From Curtobacterium sp. VKM Ac-2865 (lineage in GTDB: Bacteria > Actinomycetota > Actinomycetes > Actinomycetales > Microbacteriaceae): DNA of 64,000 nucleotides. The stretch's first letter is position 1; each line of letters opens with the position of its first letter. A program made the translations under genes and the position numbers. The notes beneath the pieces were generated by a model. It was not told the origin of the DNA and ran no database searches. It saw only the letters and a list, made by a program, of their open reading frames with translations. The stretch spans positions 930,001 through 994,000 of the forward strand of contig NZ_JADKRZ010000001.1 in assembly GCF_015350905.1 (NCBI RefSeq). The letters are read 5' to 3'. Of the stretch, positions 35,714-44,095 are shown piece by piece.

Positions 35714-35728
35714 GGGCCGTTCGGCACT
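35714..35728 (+). promoter_or_regulatory. DevR/DosR-like box 2 (stress protein 2)
   Basis: GGGCCGTTCGGCACT, 38 bases before the -10 box CAGGAT (35752-35757), which is itself six bases before the ATG at 35764. Predicted centre near -43. Confidence 0.6.
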
Positions 35729-35763
35729 GTGGGTCGCACCGTCCGAGCGGCCAGGATGCTCCC

Positions 35764-36594
35764 ATGACCAGCTACACCATCGGACTCGACGACACCGACA
35801 GCGGGCGAGCTGCCCTGGACTGGGTGCGGTCCCTGCCCCTCGGCACCGGCGACTTCGTCAAGATCGTGACCGTCACCGAGTTCTTCGGCGAAGCGTCGTC
35901 ACCGGCCGACCGACGTCTGGTCGAGGCCGCCGACGCGATGCGCCGCGGGCACCCCGGCCTGCACGTCGTGGAGATCTCCGCGGACGGCCCGACGGTCGGA
36001 CAGCTCATCGCCGAGGCGCAGGGCGGCCACCTGCTCGTGATCGGGTCACACCGGGACCGCATCCTGCAGTCCGTGGTCACGGGCTGGCTGCCGGAGCGGA
36101 TCGCGGTCGCGTCCCCGGTCCCCACCGTCGTGGTGCCGGACGACTGGGAACGCCCCGACGACGACGGGCGCGGGGACGTCGTGGTCGGGGTCGACACGGT
36201 CGGCGAGACCGGAGCCGCCGTCCTCGGAGCGCGCTTCGCCGGCCTGTTCGGGCGTTCGCTCCTGCTCGTGTCGGCCCGCCCGGTCCCCGTCGGTGCCGTC
36301 GTCGCCGGCGGACGCACCGCCGCCGTCCCGCTCGCGCAGCTGCGGCAGGAGGACGCCGACGTCCTGCAGGCCGTCATCGCCCGGGTACACGCGCGGTACC
36401 CCGAGGTCGAGGTCCGTGCCCACGCCGTCGACGGCGACCCGATCGACGTGCTCGCGGAGGCCGCGACCGACGCAGTCATCGTCCTCATCGGTCGGGAGCA
36501 CCGCACCGCCGTCACCGGCGCGCTCTTCGGGTCGGTCGGGATGCACCTGATCCACGGGTCGCGCACGCCCGTCTGCGTCGTCCCGTCGAGCTGA
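35764..36594 (+). CDS. Tandem universal stress protein
   Basis: 276 aa with two UspA domains. Domain 1: TIGLDDTDSGRAALDW, LLVIGSHRDRILQSVVTGWLPERIA. Domain 2: VVGVDTVGETGAAV, IGREHRTAVTGALFGSVGMH and TPVCVVPSS. The G-2X-G-9X-G ATP-binding-type segment is visible in domain 2. It is the intact paralogue of the broken gene at 32411. Such proteins aid survival in non-growing cells in DosR regulons. Probably leaderless and activated through the box at 35714. Confidence 0.93.
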   Translation: MTSYTIGLDDTDSGRAALDWVRSLPLGTGDFVKIVTVTEFFGEASSPADRRLVEAADAMRRGHPGLHVVEISADGPTVGQLIAEAQGGHLLVIGSHRDRILQSVVTGWLPERIAVASPVPTVVVPDDWERPDDDGRGDVVVGVDTVGETGAAVLGARFAGLFGRSLLLVSARPVPVGAVVAGGRTAAVPLAQLRQEDADVLQAVIARVHARYPEVEVRAHAVDGDPIDVLAEAATDAVIVLIGREHRTAVTGALFGSVGMHLIHGSRTPVCVVPSS

Positions 36595-36624
36595 CGGGAA
36601 CGGTCGTCGCTGGCCGCGCCGTGT

Positions 36625-36668
36625 CGGACGGGAGGCACGGTGCGGGCCCGCGACGAGCCTCCCGTCCG
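36625..36668 (+). terminator. Terminator after stress protein 2
   Basis: 12-bp stem CGGACGGGAGGC/GCCTCCCGTCCG with a 20-base loop; another of the GGAGGC/GCCTCC-type hairpins. Confidence 0.75.
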
Positions 36669-36712
36669 GCGGTCCGCCGGCACGCACCGGGTGCGCCGCC
36701 ACCGGTCGTGTC

Positions 36713-36755
36713 GGGCCCTTCGGCCCTGTCCGCCGGTGGTGTGCGCTCGCAGACT
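36713..36755 (+). promoter_or_regulatory. DevR/DosR-like box 3 with its -10 box
   Basis: GGGCCCTTCGGCCCT (36713-36727), the most palindromic copy, lies 37 bases before CAGACT (36750-36755). The predicted start site is near 36762, giving a leader of about 38 bases before the ATG at 36800. Confidence 0.6.
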
Positions 36756-36799
36756 GGCGGGGCACGGCCCCCGTGCCCCGACGCCGAGAGGAACCAGCC

Positions 36800-37234
36800 A
36801 TGAACGAGCCCCGCACCGCACGCAGCACTGCCGAGATGCCCGACCCGAGGTCCCCGGCCGTCGACCTGGCGCCGTACCAGTGCTGGACCAGGCTCAGGAC
36901 GTCCCGCACCGGACGGATCGTCACGATGCACGCCGGGCGGATCGAGGTCCGGCCGCTCAACTACGTCGCCGACGGGCACTCGATCGTCGTCCAGACGTCG
37001 AGCGAGGTCGTCCTCGCCGCCGCCGCTGACCGTCGCCCGGTGGTCTTCGAGGTCGACGAGCACGACGGGTGGAGCGTGTGGAGCGTCGTCGTCCGTGGGA
37101 CCGCGTCCGTGATGGACGAGGACGAGCTGATGGACGGAGCGCACCTGCGGTCGATGCTCGCGGTGACCAACGGCACGCGGGTGCGCATCCACCCCGACGA
37201 GGTGACGGGCAGGCTCTTCGACCAGGCGCCCTGA
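36800..37234 (+). CDS. Pyridoxamine-phosphate-oxidase-like flavin-binding split-barrel protein
   Basis: 144 aa. TSRTGRIVTMHAGRIEVRPLNY and VVFEVDEHDGWSVWSVVVRGTAS are the strand pattern of the PNPOx-like split barrel. Proteins of this type bind FMN, F420 or haem; the cofactor is unknown. ATG at 36800 with AGAGG seven bases upstream. Its promoter has box 3, so it belongs with the two stress proteins, as similar flavoproteins do in the mycobacterial dormancy regulon. Confidence 0.85.
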   Translation: MNEPRTARSTAEMPDPRSPAVDLAPYQCWTRLRTSRTGRIVTMHAGRIEVRPLNYVADGHSIVVQTSSEVVLAAAADRRPVVFEVDEHDGWSVWSVVVRGTASVMDEDELMDGAHLRSMLAVTNGTRVRIHPDEVTGRLFDQAP

Positions 37235-37303
37235 CGGGTCGGGTCTCGTCGGCGCGTCGGCGTTCCCGGAATCACGCACGGGCGGACGTGGTTGCGTGGA
37301 GAC

Positions 37304-38332
37304 ATGCGATCGATCGTCTACTCCCAGCCCGGTGACTCGTCCGTCCTCTCCCTCGTCGACCGAGACGTGCAGGAGCCCGGCCCCGGCGAGGTCCGCGTCC
37401 GCGTCGTCGTCTCCGGGGTGAACCCGACGGACTGGAAGGCCCGCGCGGGCGGCACCTACGGCGACGGACTGCCGTTCCCGGAGATCACGCCGAACCAGGA
37501 CGGCGCCGGAGTCGTCGACGCGGTCGGCGCCGGGGTCGAGGAGCTCGCCGTCGGTGACCACGTGTGGCTGTTCATGGCCGCGGCCTCGCGTCCGACGGGG
37601 ACCGCGCAGGAGTCCACCGTCGTGCCGGCCGCCCGCGCCGTGCGCCTGCCCGACGGGGTGTCGTTCGACGTCGGCGCGTCACTCGGTGTCCCCGCGATGA
37701 CGGCCCACCGCGCTCTGACCACGCACGAGGCCGGTCCGGCCCGCCTGAGCCCCGGCGCGCTCGACGGGAAGACCGTGCTCGTCGCCGGTGGTGCCGGCGC
37801 CGTCGGCCACGCCGCGATCCAGCTCGCACGGTGGGCGGGCGCGACGGTCATCTCCACGATCAGCTCCGACGAGAAGGCCACGCTCGCCTCGGCCGCCGGT
37901 GCACACCACACCGTGAACTACCGCTCGGACGACGCCGCCGGGCAGATCCGCGCGATCGCCCCCGACGGCGTCGACATCGTCGTCGAGGTGTCCATCCCGC
38001 AGAACGCCACGCTGGTCGCCGACGTCCTGGCGAACCACGGCGTCGTGTCGATCTACGCGAACAACGGCGGGGACGAGGCACCGCTGCCGATCCGCCCGAA
38101 CATGAGCATCAACGCGCGGTACCAGTTCCTGCTGCTGTACACGATCGGCGACGAGGCACTCGCTGCTGCCGCCGAGGACATCACCGCGGCGCTGCAGGAC
38201 GGCGTGCTCCCCGTGGGTGACGACGCCGGCCTGCCGCTGACGCGGTTCGCGCTCGAGGACACCGCGGCGGCGCACGACGCCGTCGAGCAGGACACCGTGG
38301 GCAAGGTGCTCATCGACGTGCAGGCGGAGTAG
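37304..38332 (+). CDS. Quinone-oxidoreductase-like zinc-free MDR dehydrogenase
   Basis: 342 aa, NADP-dependent. GroES-like N-terminal domain (PGPGEVRVRVVVSGVNPTDWK, PNQDGAGVVDAVGAGVEELAVGD) and Rossmann domain (VLVAGGAGAVGHAAIQLARWAGATV). It lacks the Cys/His set of zinc alcohol dehydrogenases. Reduces quinones or enones. ATG at 37304 with TGGAGA upstream. Confidence 0.93.
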   Translation: MRSIVYSQPGDSSVLSLVDRDVQEPGPGEVRVRVVVSGVNPTDWKARAGGTYGDGLPFPEITPNQDGAGVVDAVGAGVEELAVGDHVWLFMAAASRPTGTAQESTVVPAARAVRLPDGVSFDVGASLGVPAMTAHRALTTHEAGPARLSPGALDGKTVLVAGGAGAVGHAAIQLARWAGATVISTISSDEKATLASAAGAHHTVNYRSDDAAGQIRAIAPDGVDIVVEVSIPQNATLVADVLANHGVVSIYANNGGDEAPLPIRPNMSINARYQFLLLYTIGDEALAAAAEDITAALQDGVLPVGDDAGLPLTRFALEDTAAAHDAVEQDTVGKVLIDVQAE

Positions 38333-38373
38333 CGGACCGGTCGCGCCGGCGGTCGTCGGCGGGGCTTGCGCTC

Positions 38374-38440
38374 GTCGCGCCCCGGTGTGCTCCGTTCGCG
38401 CCCCGGTGCGGGCGTCGCGCCCCGGTGTGCCGGGGCGCGA
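38374..38440. repeat. Short GC-rich repeats ending in a hairpin
   Basis: TCGCGCCCCGGTG occurs three times (about 38375, 38396 with one change, and 38415). The last copy pairs perfectly with CCGGGGCGCGA (38430-38440) over an 11-bp stem and a 4-base loop, probably the terminator of the oxidoreductase gene. Confidence 0.65.
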
Positions 38441-38531
38441 TGTCGTTCGCGGGGCGCGACTCTGGTCGTGCAGGGACGAGGTCTCGCATTCGTTGGGACG
38501 CCGCCCACGTGCCCGGACGAACCCGAGCGCC

Positions 38532-38708
38532 TCAGCCCCGGCGCGGGCGACCCGTCAGCCGGGCACGGGCCGCACGGAGCGCCCGTTCGAGGTTCGCCGC
38601 GACCACCCGCGGGTCGTCGTAGTCGGCGTCGGTGGCGTCGACGCGCCGGTCCTGCGCACGGACCGGGGCACGGCCGAACGACAGCGGAGTCGGGTGCACG
38701 CTCGTCAT
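38532..38708 (-). CDS. Small protein of unknown function, 58 aa
   Basis: Opens MTSVHPTPLSFGRAPVRAQD and ends in an Arg/Ala-rich helix (ANLERALRAARARLTGRPRRG). No domain recognised. Support comes from the upstream TACCCT exactly six bases before the ATG, the same arrangement as many other genes in this window, and from non-shadow composition in its first half. Confidence 0.5.
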   Translation of the reverse strand: MTSVHPTPLSFGRAPVRAQDRRVDATDADYDDPRVVAANLERALRAARARLTGRPRRG

Positions 38709-38714
38709 GACGCC

Positions 38715-38720
38715 AGGGTA
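38715..38720 (-). promoter_or_regulatory. -10 box of a leaderless promoter (58-aa protein)
   Basis: TACCCT, six bases before the ATG at 38708. Confidence 0.45.
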
Positions 38721-38784
38721 CGACCGCCGACCGACAGTCGTCACGGCGACCGGCGGCGGCGCGCCGGACGTGCCCCGGGCCTCC

Positions 38785-39588
38785 TCAGCGCTGCTGGTGT
38801 CGCACGGGGAAGGCCAGCGTGCACGCGACGCCGACGTACTGCGCCACGACGCCCACGTTCCGGACGTCGAGGTCCGTGAAGGCGTCCGGCGTCGGGCAGT
38901 CCACCGTCAGCATGCCGAACGAGTAGCCCTCGCCCCGGATGACGACGGCCACGTACGAGCGGTACCGGGGGTCGAAGTCGGGTTCGTCGTCCACCGCGTC
39001 GACGTCGGACTCACGGTCCCCCACCACTCGCGGCGGCCCGCCCTGCAGCACCCAGTCGAGGTTGCGGTCCCCGTACGGCGTGCCGGCGCGGAACACCCCC
39101 GCGGTGTCACCAGCGCCACCGTGCCCGATGGGCTCGAGGGCGTCGAGTGCCGGCGCGAGCAGGTACACGTTGGCGCGGACGTCCGGCACGTGCGGGAGCA
39201 GGTAGAACGCCAGGGCCGCCGCCGCCCGGTCGGCGAAGGCCCCGAGCTCGGACCGTCGTGTGGCGTGGTCGTGCGCGGCGAAGCGGGTGAGCCGCGTGGC
39301 GATCTGGCCGAAGCCGTACTGCACGGCGACCTCGTACGCGGCGAGCGCAGTGGCACCGGCGTCCTCCGCACGGCGCCGGGCGTCTGCGGTGCGTCGAGCC
39401 CGGAGGGCCTGCCACACGACGACCCCGACGAAGACGGCGAGCGCGACGATGACGAGCACGGCCTTGCTCACCGGGACCCCGACGAGGTTCGGCACCTGGA
39501 ACACGGCGGTCGGCAGCGCGGCGGCGACGACGGGCAGCACGACGTCCCCGTACCGACGGCTCTTCGTTCGCTCGTTCCCCTGACCCAC
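38785..39588 (-). CDS. Membrane-anchored GAF-like domain protein
   Basis: 267 aa. Two hydrophobic spans near the N-terminus (VVLPVVAAALPTAVF and KAVLVIVALAVFVGVVVWQAL), an Arg/Ala-rich helical linker, then a domain (about 120-260) with ANVYLLAPALDAL, YRSYVAVVIRGEGYSFGMLTVDCP and a closing helix that looks like a GAF sensor. No output domain is attached, so a partner is needed. GTG at 39588 is chosen because TACCGT lies six bases upstream. Confidence 0.7.
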   Translation of the reverse strand: MGQGNERTKSRRYGDVVLPVVAAALPTAVFQVPNLVGVPVSKAVLVIVALAVFVGVVVWQALRARRTADARRRAEDAGATALAAYEVAVQYGFGQIATRLTRFAAHDHATRRSELGAFADRAAAALAFYLLPHVPDVRANVYLLAPALDALEPIGHGGAGDTAGVFRAGTPYGDRNLDWVLQGGPPRVVGDRESDVDAVDDEPDFDPRYRSYVAVVIRGEGYSFGMLTVDCPTPDAFTDLDVRNVGVVAQYVGVACTLAFPVRHQQR

Positions 39589-39594
39589 GCCACG

Positions 39595-39600
39595 ACGGTA
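39595..39600 (-). promoter_or_regulatory. -10 box of a leaderless promoter (GAF-like protein)
   Basis: TACCGT followed by CGTGGC and the GTG at 39588. Confidence 0.45.
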
Positions 39601-39695
39601 CGGCCGACCACCGACTCCGCTGCCGGTCCGCTCCGGTGTCCGGCGGCACCGCTGTCCGCGCACCGCGCACACCGCGGAGTTGGTAAGCATGATGC

Positions 39696-40568
39696 ATGAG
39701 CCAACTCGCACCGCCCACCGCTGGATCCCGAGCGATCGTCCTCGGCGGTGGTGGGGTCGCCGGCATCGCGTGGGAGCTCGGTGTCCTCGCGACGCTCGAG
39801 GACGCGGGCGTCGACCTCGGTGCCGCGGACCTGGTGGTGGGTACGAGCGCCGGCAGCGTCGTCGGCACCTTCGTCAGGCACGGTGGTGTGCAGGCGGCGT
39901 TCGCGCAGCAGATCTCCCCGCTCCCCACCACGTACGAGGAGCCCGGCGTGATCGACGCCGAGGCCATGCAGCGTGCGTTCGAGCAGGCCCTCGCGGGGAT
40001 GACCTCCGAGCAGGACGGCCGTGCGCGGCTCGGGCAGGCGGCGCTCCGCGTGACGACCGGGCAGACGGACGACCAGCGCGTCGCGACCTTCGGCGAGACC
40101 CTGCCGTCGTCCGAGTGGCCCGAGCGCGCCCTCGCGGTCACGACGGTCGACGCCACCGACGGCACCTTCCGCGTGCTCACGGCCGCGGACGGCATCCCGC
40201 TCCCCCGCGCGGTCGCGTCGAGCTGCTCCGTCCCCCTGGTCTGGTCGCCGGTCATGATCGACGGCCGCCCCTACGTCGACGGTGGCGTCCGGTCCGGCAC
40301 GAATGCCGACGTCGCGGCCGGGCACGAACGCGTGCTGGTCATCGCCTGTGGCCCGGAGGCGCCGTCCCCGCTCGGCCCGTGGCTCGACGAGGCCGTCGAG
40401 ACCCTCCGTGCCGCCGGGTCGAGCGTGGAGGTCGTCGTCGCGGACAGCGCGTCGCAGCAGGCGTTCGACACGAACTCGCTGTCCCTGTCGACGCAGCGGC
40501 CGGCTGCCGAGGCCGGTCGGGCCCAGGCATCGGCCATCGCCGAGCGCATCGCGGAGTTCTGGGCCTGA
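39696..40568 (+). CDS. Patatin-like phospholipase
   Basis: 290 aa. Oxyanion-hole motif GGGGVAGIAW (17-26), nucleophile Ser51 in GTSAGS, and the dyad Asp in DGGVRSG. No signal peptide, so probably cytoplasmic or membrane-associated lipid acyl hydrolysis. Start at the ATG 39696; no clear ribosome-binding site, but TAAGCAT lies just upstream. Its stop codon lies within an 18-bp tandem duplication. Confidence 0.92.
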   Translation: MSQLAPPTAGSRAIVLGGGGVAGIAWELGVLATLEDAGVDLGAADLVVGTSAGSVVGTFVRHGGVQAAFAQQISPLPTTYEEPGVIDAEAMQRAFEQALAGMTSEQDGRARLGQAALRVTTGQTDDQRVATFGETLPSSEWPERALAVTTVDATDGTFRVLTAADGIPLPRAVASSCSVPLVWSPVMIDGRPYVDGGVRSGTNADVAAGHERVLVIACGPEAPSPLGPWLDEAVETLRAAGSSVEVVVADSASQQAFDTNSLSLSTQRPAAEAGRAQASAIAERIAEFWA

Positions 40569-40588
40569 CCGGAGTTCTGGGCCTGACC
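40553..40588 (+). repeat. 18-bp tandem duplication over the patatin stop codon
   Basis: GGAGTTCTGGGCCTGACC occurs twice in a row (40553-40570 and 40571-40588); the second copy lies just after the stop. Confidence 0.9.
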
Positions 40589-40639
40589 GAGTTGTCCACA
40601 GTCTCGTCGCCAGCCGGACGGAGCGTCGGGGTGCGCGGC

Positions 40640-40645
40640 TAGCGT
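40640..40645 (+). promoter_or_regulatory. -10 box of a leaderless promoter (S9 peptidase)
   Basis: TAGCGT, spacer GGTGGC, ATG at 40652. Confidence 0.5.
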
Positions 40646-40651
40646 GGTGGC

Positions 40652-42760
40652 ATGACGACGGCGTTCTCTGACCTCGACCAGTACCTCGCACTCCCACGGG
40701 TGGACGGCATCGCCCTCAGCCCGGACGGCACCCGTGTCGCGCTCACGGTGAGCACGCTCGACTCCGACGGCACCGGCTATCGCCGTGCGGTCTGGTCGGT
40801 GCCGACCTCCGGCGACGGTGGGCCGGTCCGTCTCACGCGCAGTGCGAAGGGCGAGTCCGGCACCGCCTTCACCCGGAACGGCGACCTGCTGTTCGTCTCG
40901 GGTCGCCCGGACGCCGACGGCGGCGCCGACGACACCGCGCAGCTCTGGTTGTTGCCGGCCGCGGGGGGCGAGGCACGCCCGGTGACCCGCCTTCCTGGAG
41001 GCACCGGTGGCGTCCTCGCGACGGCCAGCGCCGCCGACGTGGTCGCCGTCACCGCAGACCTGCTGCCGACGGCCGCCGCCGGTGAGCGCGTCGGTGTCGT
41101 CACGCGGGACGCCGCGCTGCGGAAGCGCCGCGACGACAAGAAGGTGCACGCGATCCTGCACGAGTCCTACCCCGTGCGGTACTGGGACCACGACCTCGGC
41201 CCGGACCAGACCCACGTGCTCGGCCTCGACCTCGCCGACCTGACCGATCCGATCACCCTCGAACCGGCCACGGGTGTCTCGACCGCGGCGAGCGAGTCCC
41301 GCGGGTCCGACGACCACACCCCTGCGCCGTACCCCGCCCACCTGCCGACGCCGATCGACGTCACGCCCGAGCCCGGTCGCGCGCTCGACCACGTGTCAGG
41401 GGCCCTCACCCCGGACGGCACCACGCTGATCGCCGCGGTCGGTGCGCCGGAGGCCCGGGGACACCGCTCGGTGCTCGTCGCGATCGACGTCGACACCGCC
41501 GAGCGCACCGTGCTGTTCGACGACCCCGACGTCGACCACGAACTCCCCACGCTCTCGCACGACGGCACCACGATCGCCTGGGTGCGCACGGTCCGTTCGA
41601 CGCCGGCCGGGGCGAACCAGCAAGAGGTCTGGGTGGCCTCCGTCGACGGCTCCGGTGCCCGCCGCATCGCGACCGAGTGGGACCGCTGGCCGAGCGAGCT
41701 CGTCTTCGAGCACGGCGACGGCGCACTCCTCGCGACCGCTGACCAGGACGGCCGCGCTCCGGTCTTCCGGCTCCCCCTCGACGGCGCGCCCGTCGAGCAG
41801 CTCACGCACGACGACTGGGCGTACTCGGGTCTCCGCGTGGCAGAGGCGACCGGCGTGGTCGTCGCGCTCCGAGCCTCCTGGGCGGCGCCGCTGCACCCGG
41901 TCCGGATCGACGCGGACGGCACGGTGACCCCGCTCGCGACCCCCGCCGCCCTGCCGGCCGTCCCCGCGCGTCTCGAGGAGGTCGACACGACCGCCGCCGA
42001 CGGTGCCCGCGTGCGCGGGTGGCTCGTCCTGCCGGAGGGCGACGGGCCGCACCCGTTGCTCCTGTGGATCCACGGCGGCCCGCTGAACTCCTGGAACCAG
42101 TGGTCGTGGCGGTGGAACCCGATGCTCGCTGCCGCGCGCGGGTACGCGGTGCTGCTCCCCGACCCCGCGCTGTCGACCGGGTACGGCCTCGACTTCGTCA
42201 ACCGCGGCTGGAACGCGTGGGGGCAGGCTCCCTACACCGACCTGATGACGATCACCGACACCGTCGTCGCCCGGCCGGACATCGACGAGATCCGGACGGC
42301 GGCGTTGGGTGGGTCCTTCGGCGGGTACATGGCGAACTGGGTCGCCGGGCACACGGACCGCTTCCGGGCGGTCGTCACGCACGCCAGCCTCTGGGCGCTC
42401 GAGCAGTTCAACGGCACCACCGACTCCTCCGACTACTGGCAGTCGATCTTCGACGCCGACGGCATGCACGACAACGACCCGCACCGCTTCGTCGAGGACA
42501 TCGTCACCCCGATGCTCGTCGTCCACGGGGACCAGGACTACCGGGTGCCGATCGGCGAAGGGCTCCGGCTGTGGTCCGAGCTCGCGGAGCACCACGCCGG
42601 GCCGGACGGCACCATGGCGCACCGGTTCCTGTACTTCCCGGACGAGAACCACTGGATCCTCAAGCCGCAGCACGCGTCCATCTGGTACCAGACGGTGTTC
42701 GCGTTCCTGGCGCAGCACGTGCTCGACGAGCCGTGGGAGCGCCCCGAGCTGCTCGGGTGA
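40652..42760 (+). CDS. S9-family serine peptidase (prolyl-oligopeptidase superfamily)
   Basis: 702 aa. N-terminal beta-propeller (about 1-430, repeated DGTRVALTV and DGSGARRIA-type blades) and alpha/beta hydrolase domain with nucleophile Ser555 in GGSFGGYMANW, the Asp in HGDQDYRVPI and the His in DENHWIL. WIHGGPLNSW supplies the oxyanion region. Cleaves short peptides, possibly acylated. No signal peptide, so cytoplasmic. Confidence 0.95.
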   Translation: MTTAFSDLDQYLALPRVDGIALSPDGTRVALTVSTLDSDGTGYRRAVWSVPTSGDGGPVRLTRSAKGESGTAFTRNGDLLFVSGRPDADGGADDTAQLWLLPAAGGEARPVTRLPGGTGGVLATASAADVVAVTADLLPTAAAGERVGVVTRDAALRKRRDDKKVHAILHESYPVRYWDHDLGPDQTHVLGLDLADLTDPITLEPATGVSTAASESRGSDDHTPAPYPAHLPTPIDVTPEPGRALDHVSGALTPDGTTLIAAVGAPEARGHRSVLVAIDVDTAERTVLFDDPDVDHELPTLSHDGTTIAWVRTVRSTPAGANQQEVWVASVDGSGARRIATEWDRWPSELVFEHGDGALLATADQDGRAPVFRLPLDGAPVEQLTHDDWAYSGLRVAEATGVVVALRASWAAPLHPVRIDADGTVTPLATPAALPAVPARLEEVDTTAADGARVRGWLVLPEGDGPHPLLLWIHGGPLNSWNQWSWRWNPMLAAARGYAVLLPDPALSTGYGLDFVNRGWNAWGQAPYTDLMTITDTVVARPDIDEIRTAALGGSFGGYMANWVAGHTDRFRAVVTHASLWALEQFNGTTDSSDYWQSIFDADGMHDNDPHRFVEDIVTPMLVVHGDQDYRVPIGEGLRLWSELAEHHAGPDGTMAHRFLYFPDENHWILKPQHASIWYQTVFAFLAQHVLDEPWERPELLG

Positions 42761-42775
42761 CCAGGGTGCGCCGGT

Positions 42776-42809
42776 GACCGGGCAGCTCGGGCGACCGGGC
42801 TGCCCGGTC
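42776..42809. terminator. Hairpin between converging genes
   Basis: 11-bp perfect stem GACCGGGCAGC/GCTGCCCGGTC. A third copy of GTGACCGGGCAGC follows at about 42817, so alternative pairings are possible. Confidence 0.65.
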
Positions 42810-42856
42810 GACGCCGGTGACCGGGCAGCCGTGCGCCCGGGCCGGTCGGGCTGCGC

Positions 42857-44050
42857 TCAGACGAACGCAGCCTGACCGGTGATGGCGCGACCGACGATCA
42901 GGGTGTTGACCTCACGGGTGCCCTCGTACGAGTAGATGGCCTCGGCATCGGCGAAGAACCGGGCGACGCCCTTGTCGAGCACGATCCCGTTGCCGCCCTG
43001 CACCTCGCGGCACCAGGCGACGGTCTCACGCATCTTGGACGTGGCGAACGCCTTGGCCATGGCGGAGTGCTCGTCCGCGCCGACGCCGGCGTCCTGCATC
43101 GCCGAGGCCTGCGTGCACAGGGCGATGGACGCGGTGATGTTCGCCAGGGACTTCACGAGGAGGTCCTGCACGAGCTGGTGCGCCGCGATCGGCTTGCCGA
43201 ACTGGATACGCTCGCGGGCGTAGGCCAAGGCGGCGTCGTAGGCACCGATCGCGATGCCGATGGCCTGCCAGGCGACCTCGGTCCGGGTCAGGCGGAGCAC
43301 CTCGGCCGTCGTGCGGAACGACGTCGCCCGCTGCAGTCGGCGAGACTCGGGCACGCGCACGCCGGTCATCACGATGTCGGCGTTCTGCACCCCGCGCAGC
43401 GCGATCTTGTCCTCGATCTTCGTCGCGGTGAAGCCGGGGGTGTCCGTCGTGACGAGGAAGCCCTTGACCTGGTCGTCCGCGACGTCCTTGGCCCAGATGA
43501 CGACGACGTCCGCGAAGGTGGCGTTGCCGATCCACCGCTTCTCGCCGTCGAGGACCCAGCCGTCACCGTCGCGTCGCGCGGTGGTGCGGAGTCCGCGGGC
43601 GGAGTCACTGCCGGAGTACGGCTCGGTCAGGCCGAACGCCCCGATGAGCTCGCCGGTCGCCATGCGCGGCAACCACTCCTGCTGCTGCTCGTCGCTGCCG
43701 GCCACCGCGATCGAGTTCATCGCCAGACCGGACTGCACCCCGATGAACGTCGCGACGCTGGCGTCGATGCGTCCGAGCTCCAACGCCGTCCAGCCGCGGT
43801 ACACGGCGGAGTTCTCGAACTCGCGCACGAGCGGGATCCCGGGGCCGTACATGCCGAGCTCGGCCAGCGGCTTGATCACCTGCATCGGGAACTCGGCGCG
43901 GGCCCAGTACGCGTCGGCGATCGGGGCGACCTCGCGCTCCAGGTACTCGCGCAGGCGCCCGAGCGACTCGCGCTCCCGCTCCGTCAGCTGCAGTGCGAAC
44001 CCGTAGAAGTCGGACTCGAGCAGGGTGGGCAGGGACACCGACGTTGACAT
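42857..44050 (-). CDS. Acyl-CoA dehydrogenase, glutaryl-CoA-dehydrogenase-like
   Basis: 397 aa FAD enzyme. GAFGLTEPYSGSDSA and WVLDGEKRWIGNATFADV line the flavin, RERIQFGKPIAAHQL and QGGNGIVLDKGVARFFADAE are the C-terminal helices, and YSYEGTREVN carries the likely catalytic Glu. This placement matches glutaryl-CoA dehydrogenases, but the Arg/Glu set for decarboxylation was not checked. Divergent from a QsdR-type regulator, which is followed by a thioesterase. Confidence 0.92.
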   Translation of the reverse strand: MSTSVSLPTLLESDFYGFALQLTERERESLGRLREYLEREVAPIADAYWARAEFPMQVIKPLAELGMYGPGIPLVREFENSAVYRGWTALELGRIDASVATFIGVQSGLAMNSIAVAGSDEQQQEWLPRMATGELIGAFGLTEPYSGSDSARGLRTTARRDGDGWVLDGEKRWIGNATFADVVVIWAKDVADDQVKGFLVTTDTPGFTATKIEDKIALRGVQNADIVMTGVRVPESRRLQRATSFRTTAEVLRLTRTEVAWQAIGIAIGAYDAALAYARERIQFGKPIAAHQLVQDLLVKSLANITASIALCTQASAMQDAGVGADEHSAMAKAFATSKMRETVAWCREVQGGNGIVLDKGVARFFADAEAIYSYEGTREVNTLIVGRAITGQAAFV

Positions 44051-44055
44051 GGAAC

Positions 44056-44083
44056 CAACGATGCATCATTCTCGGAAACGTTG
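44056..44083. promoter_or_regulatory. Candidate operator between acyl-CoA dehydrogenase and QsdR-type regulator
   Basis: CAACG (44056-44060) and CGTTG (44079-44083) face each other across ATGCATCATT in the 45-base divergent gap. Confidence 0.35.
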
Positions 44084-44095
44084 CAAGGGAGATTC

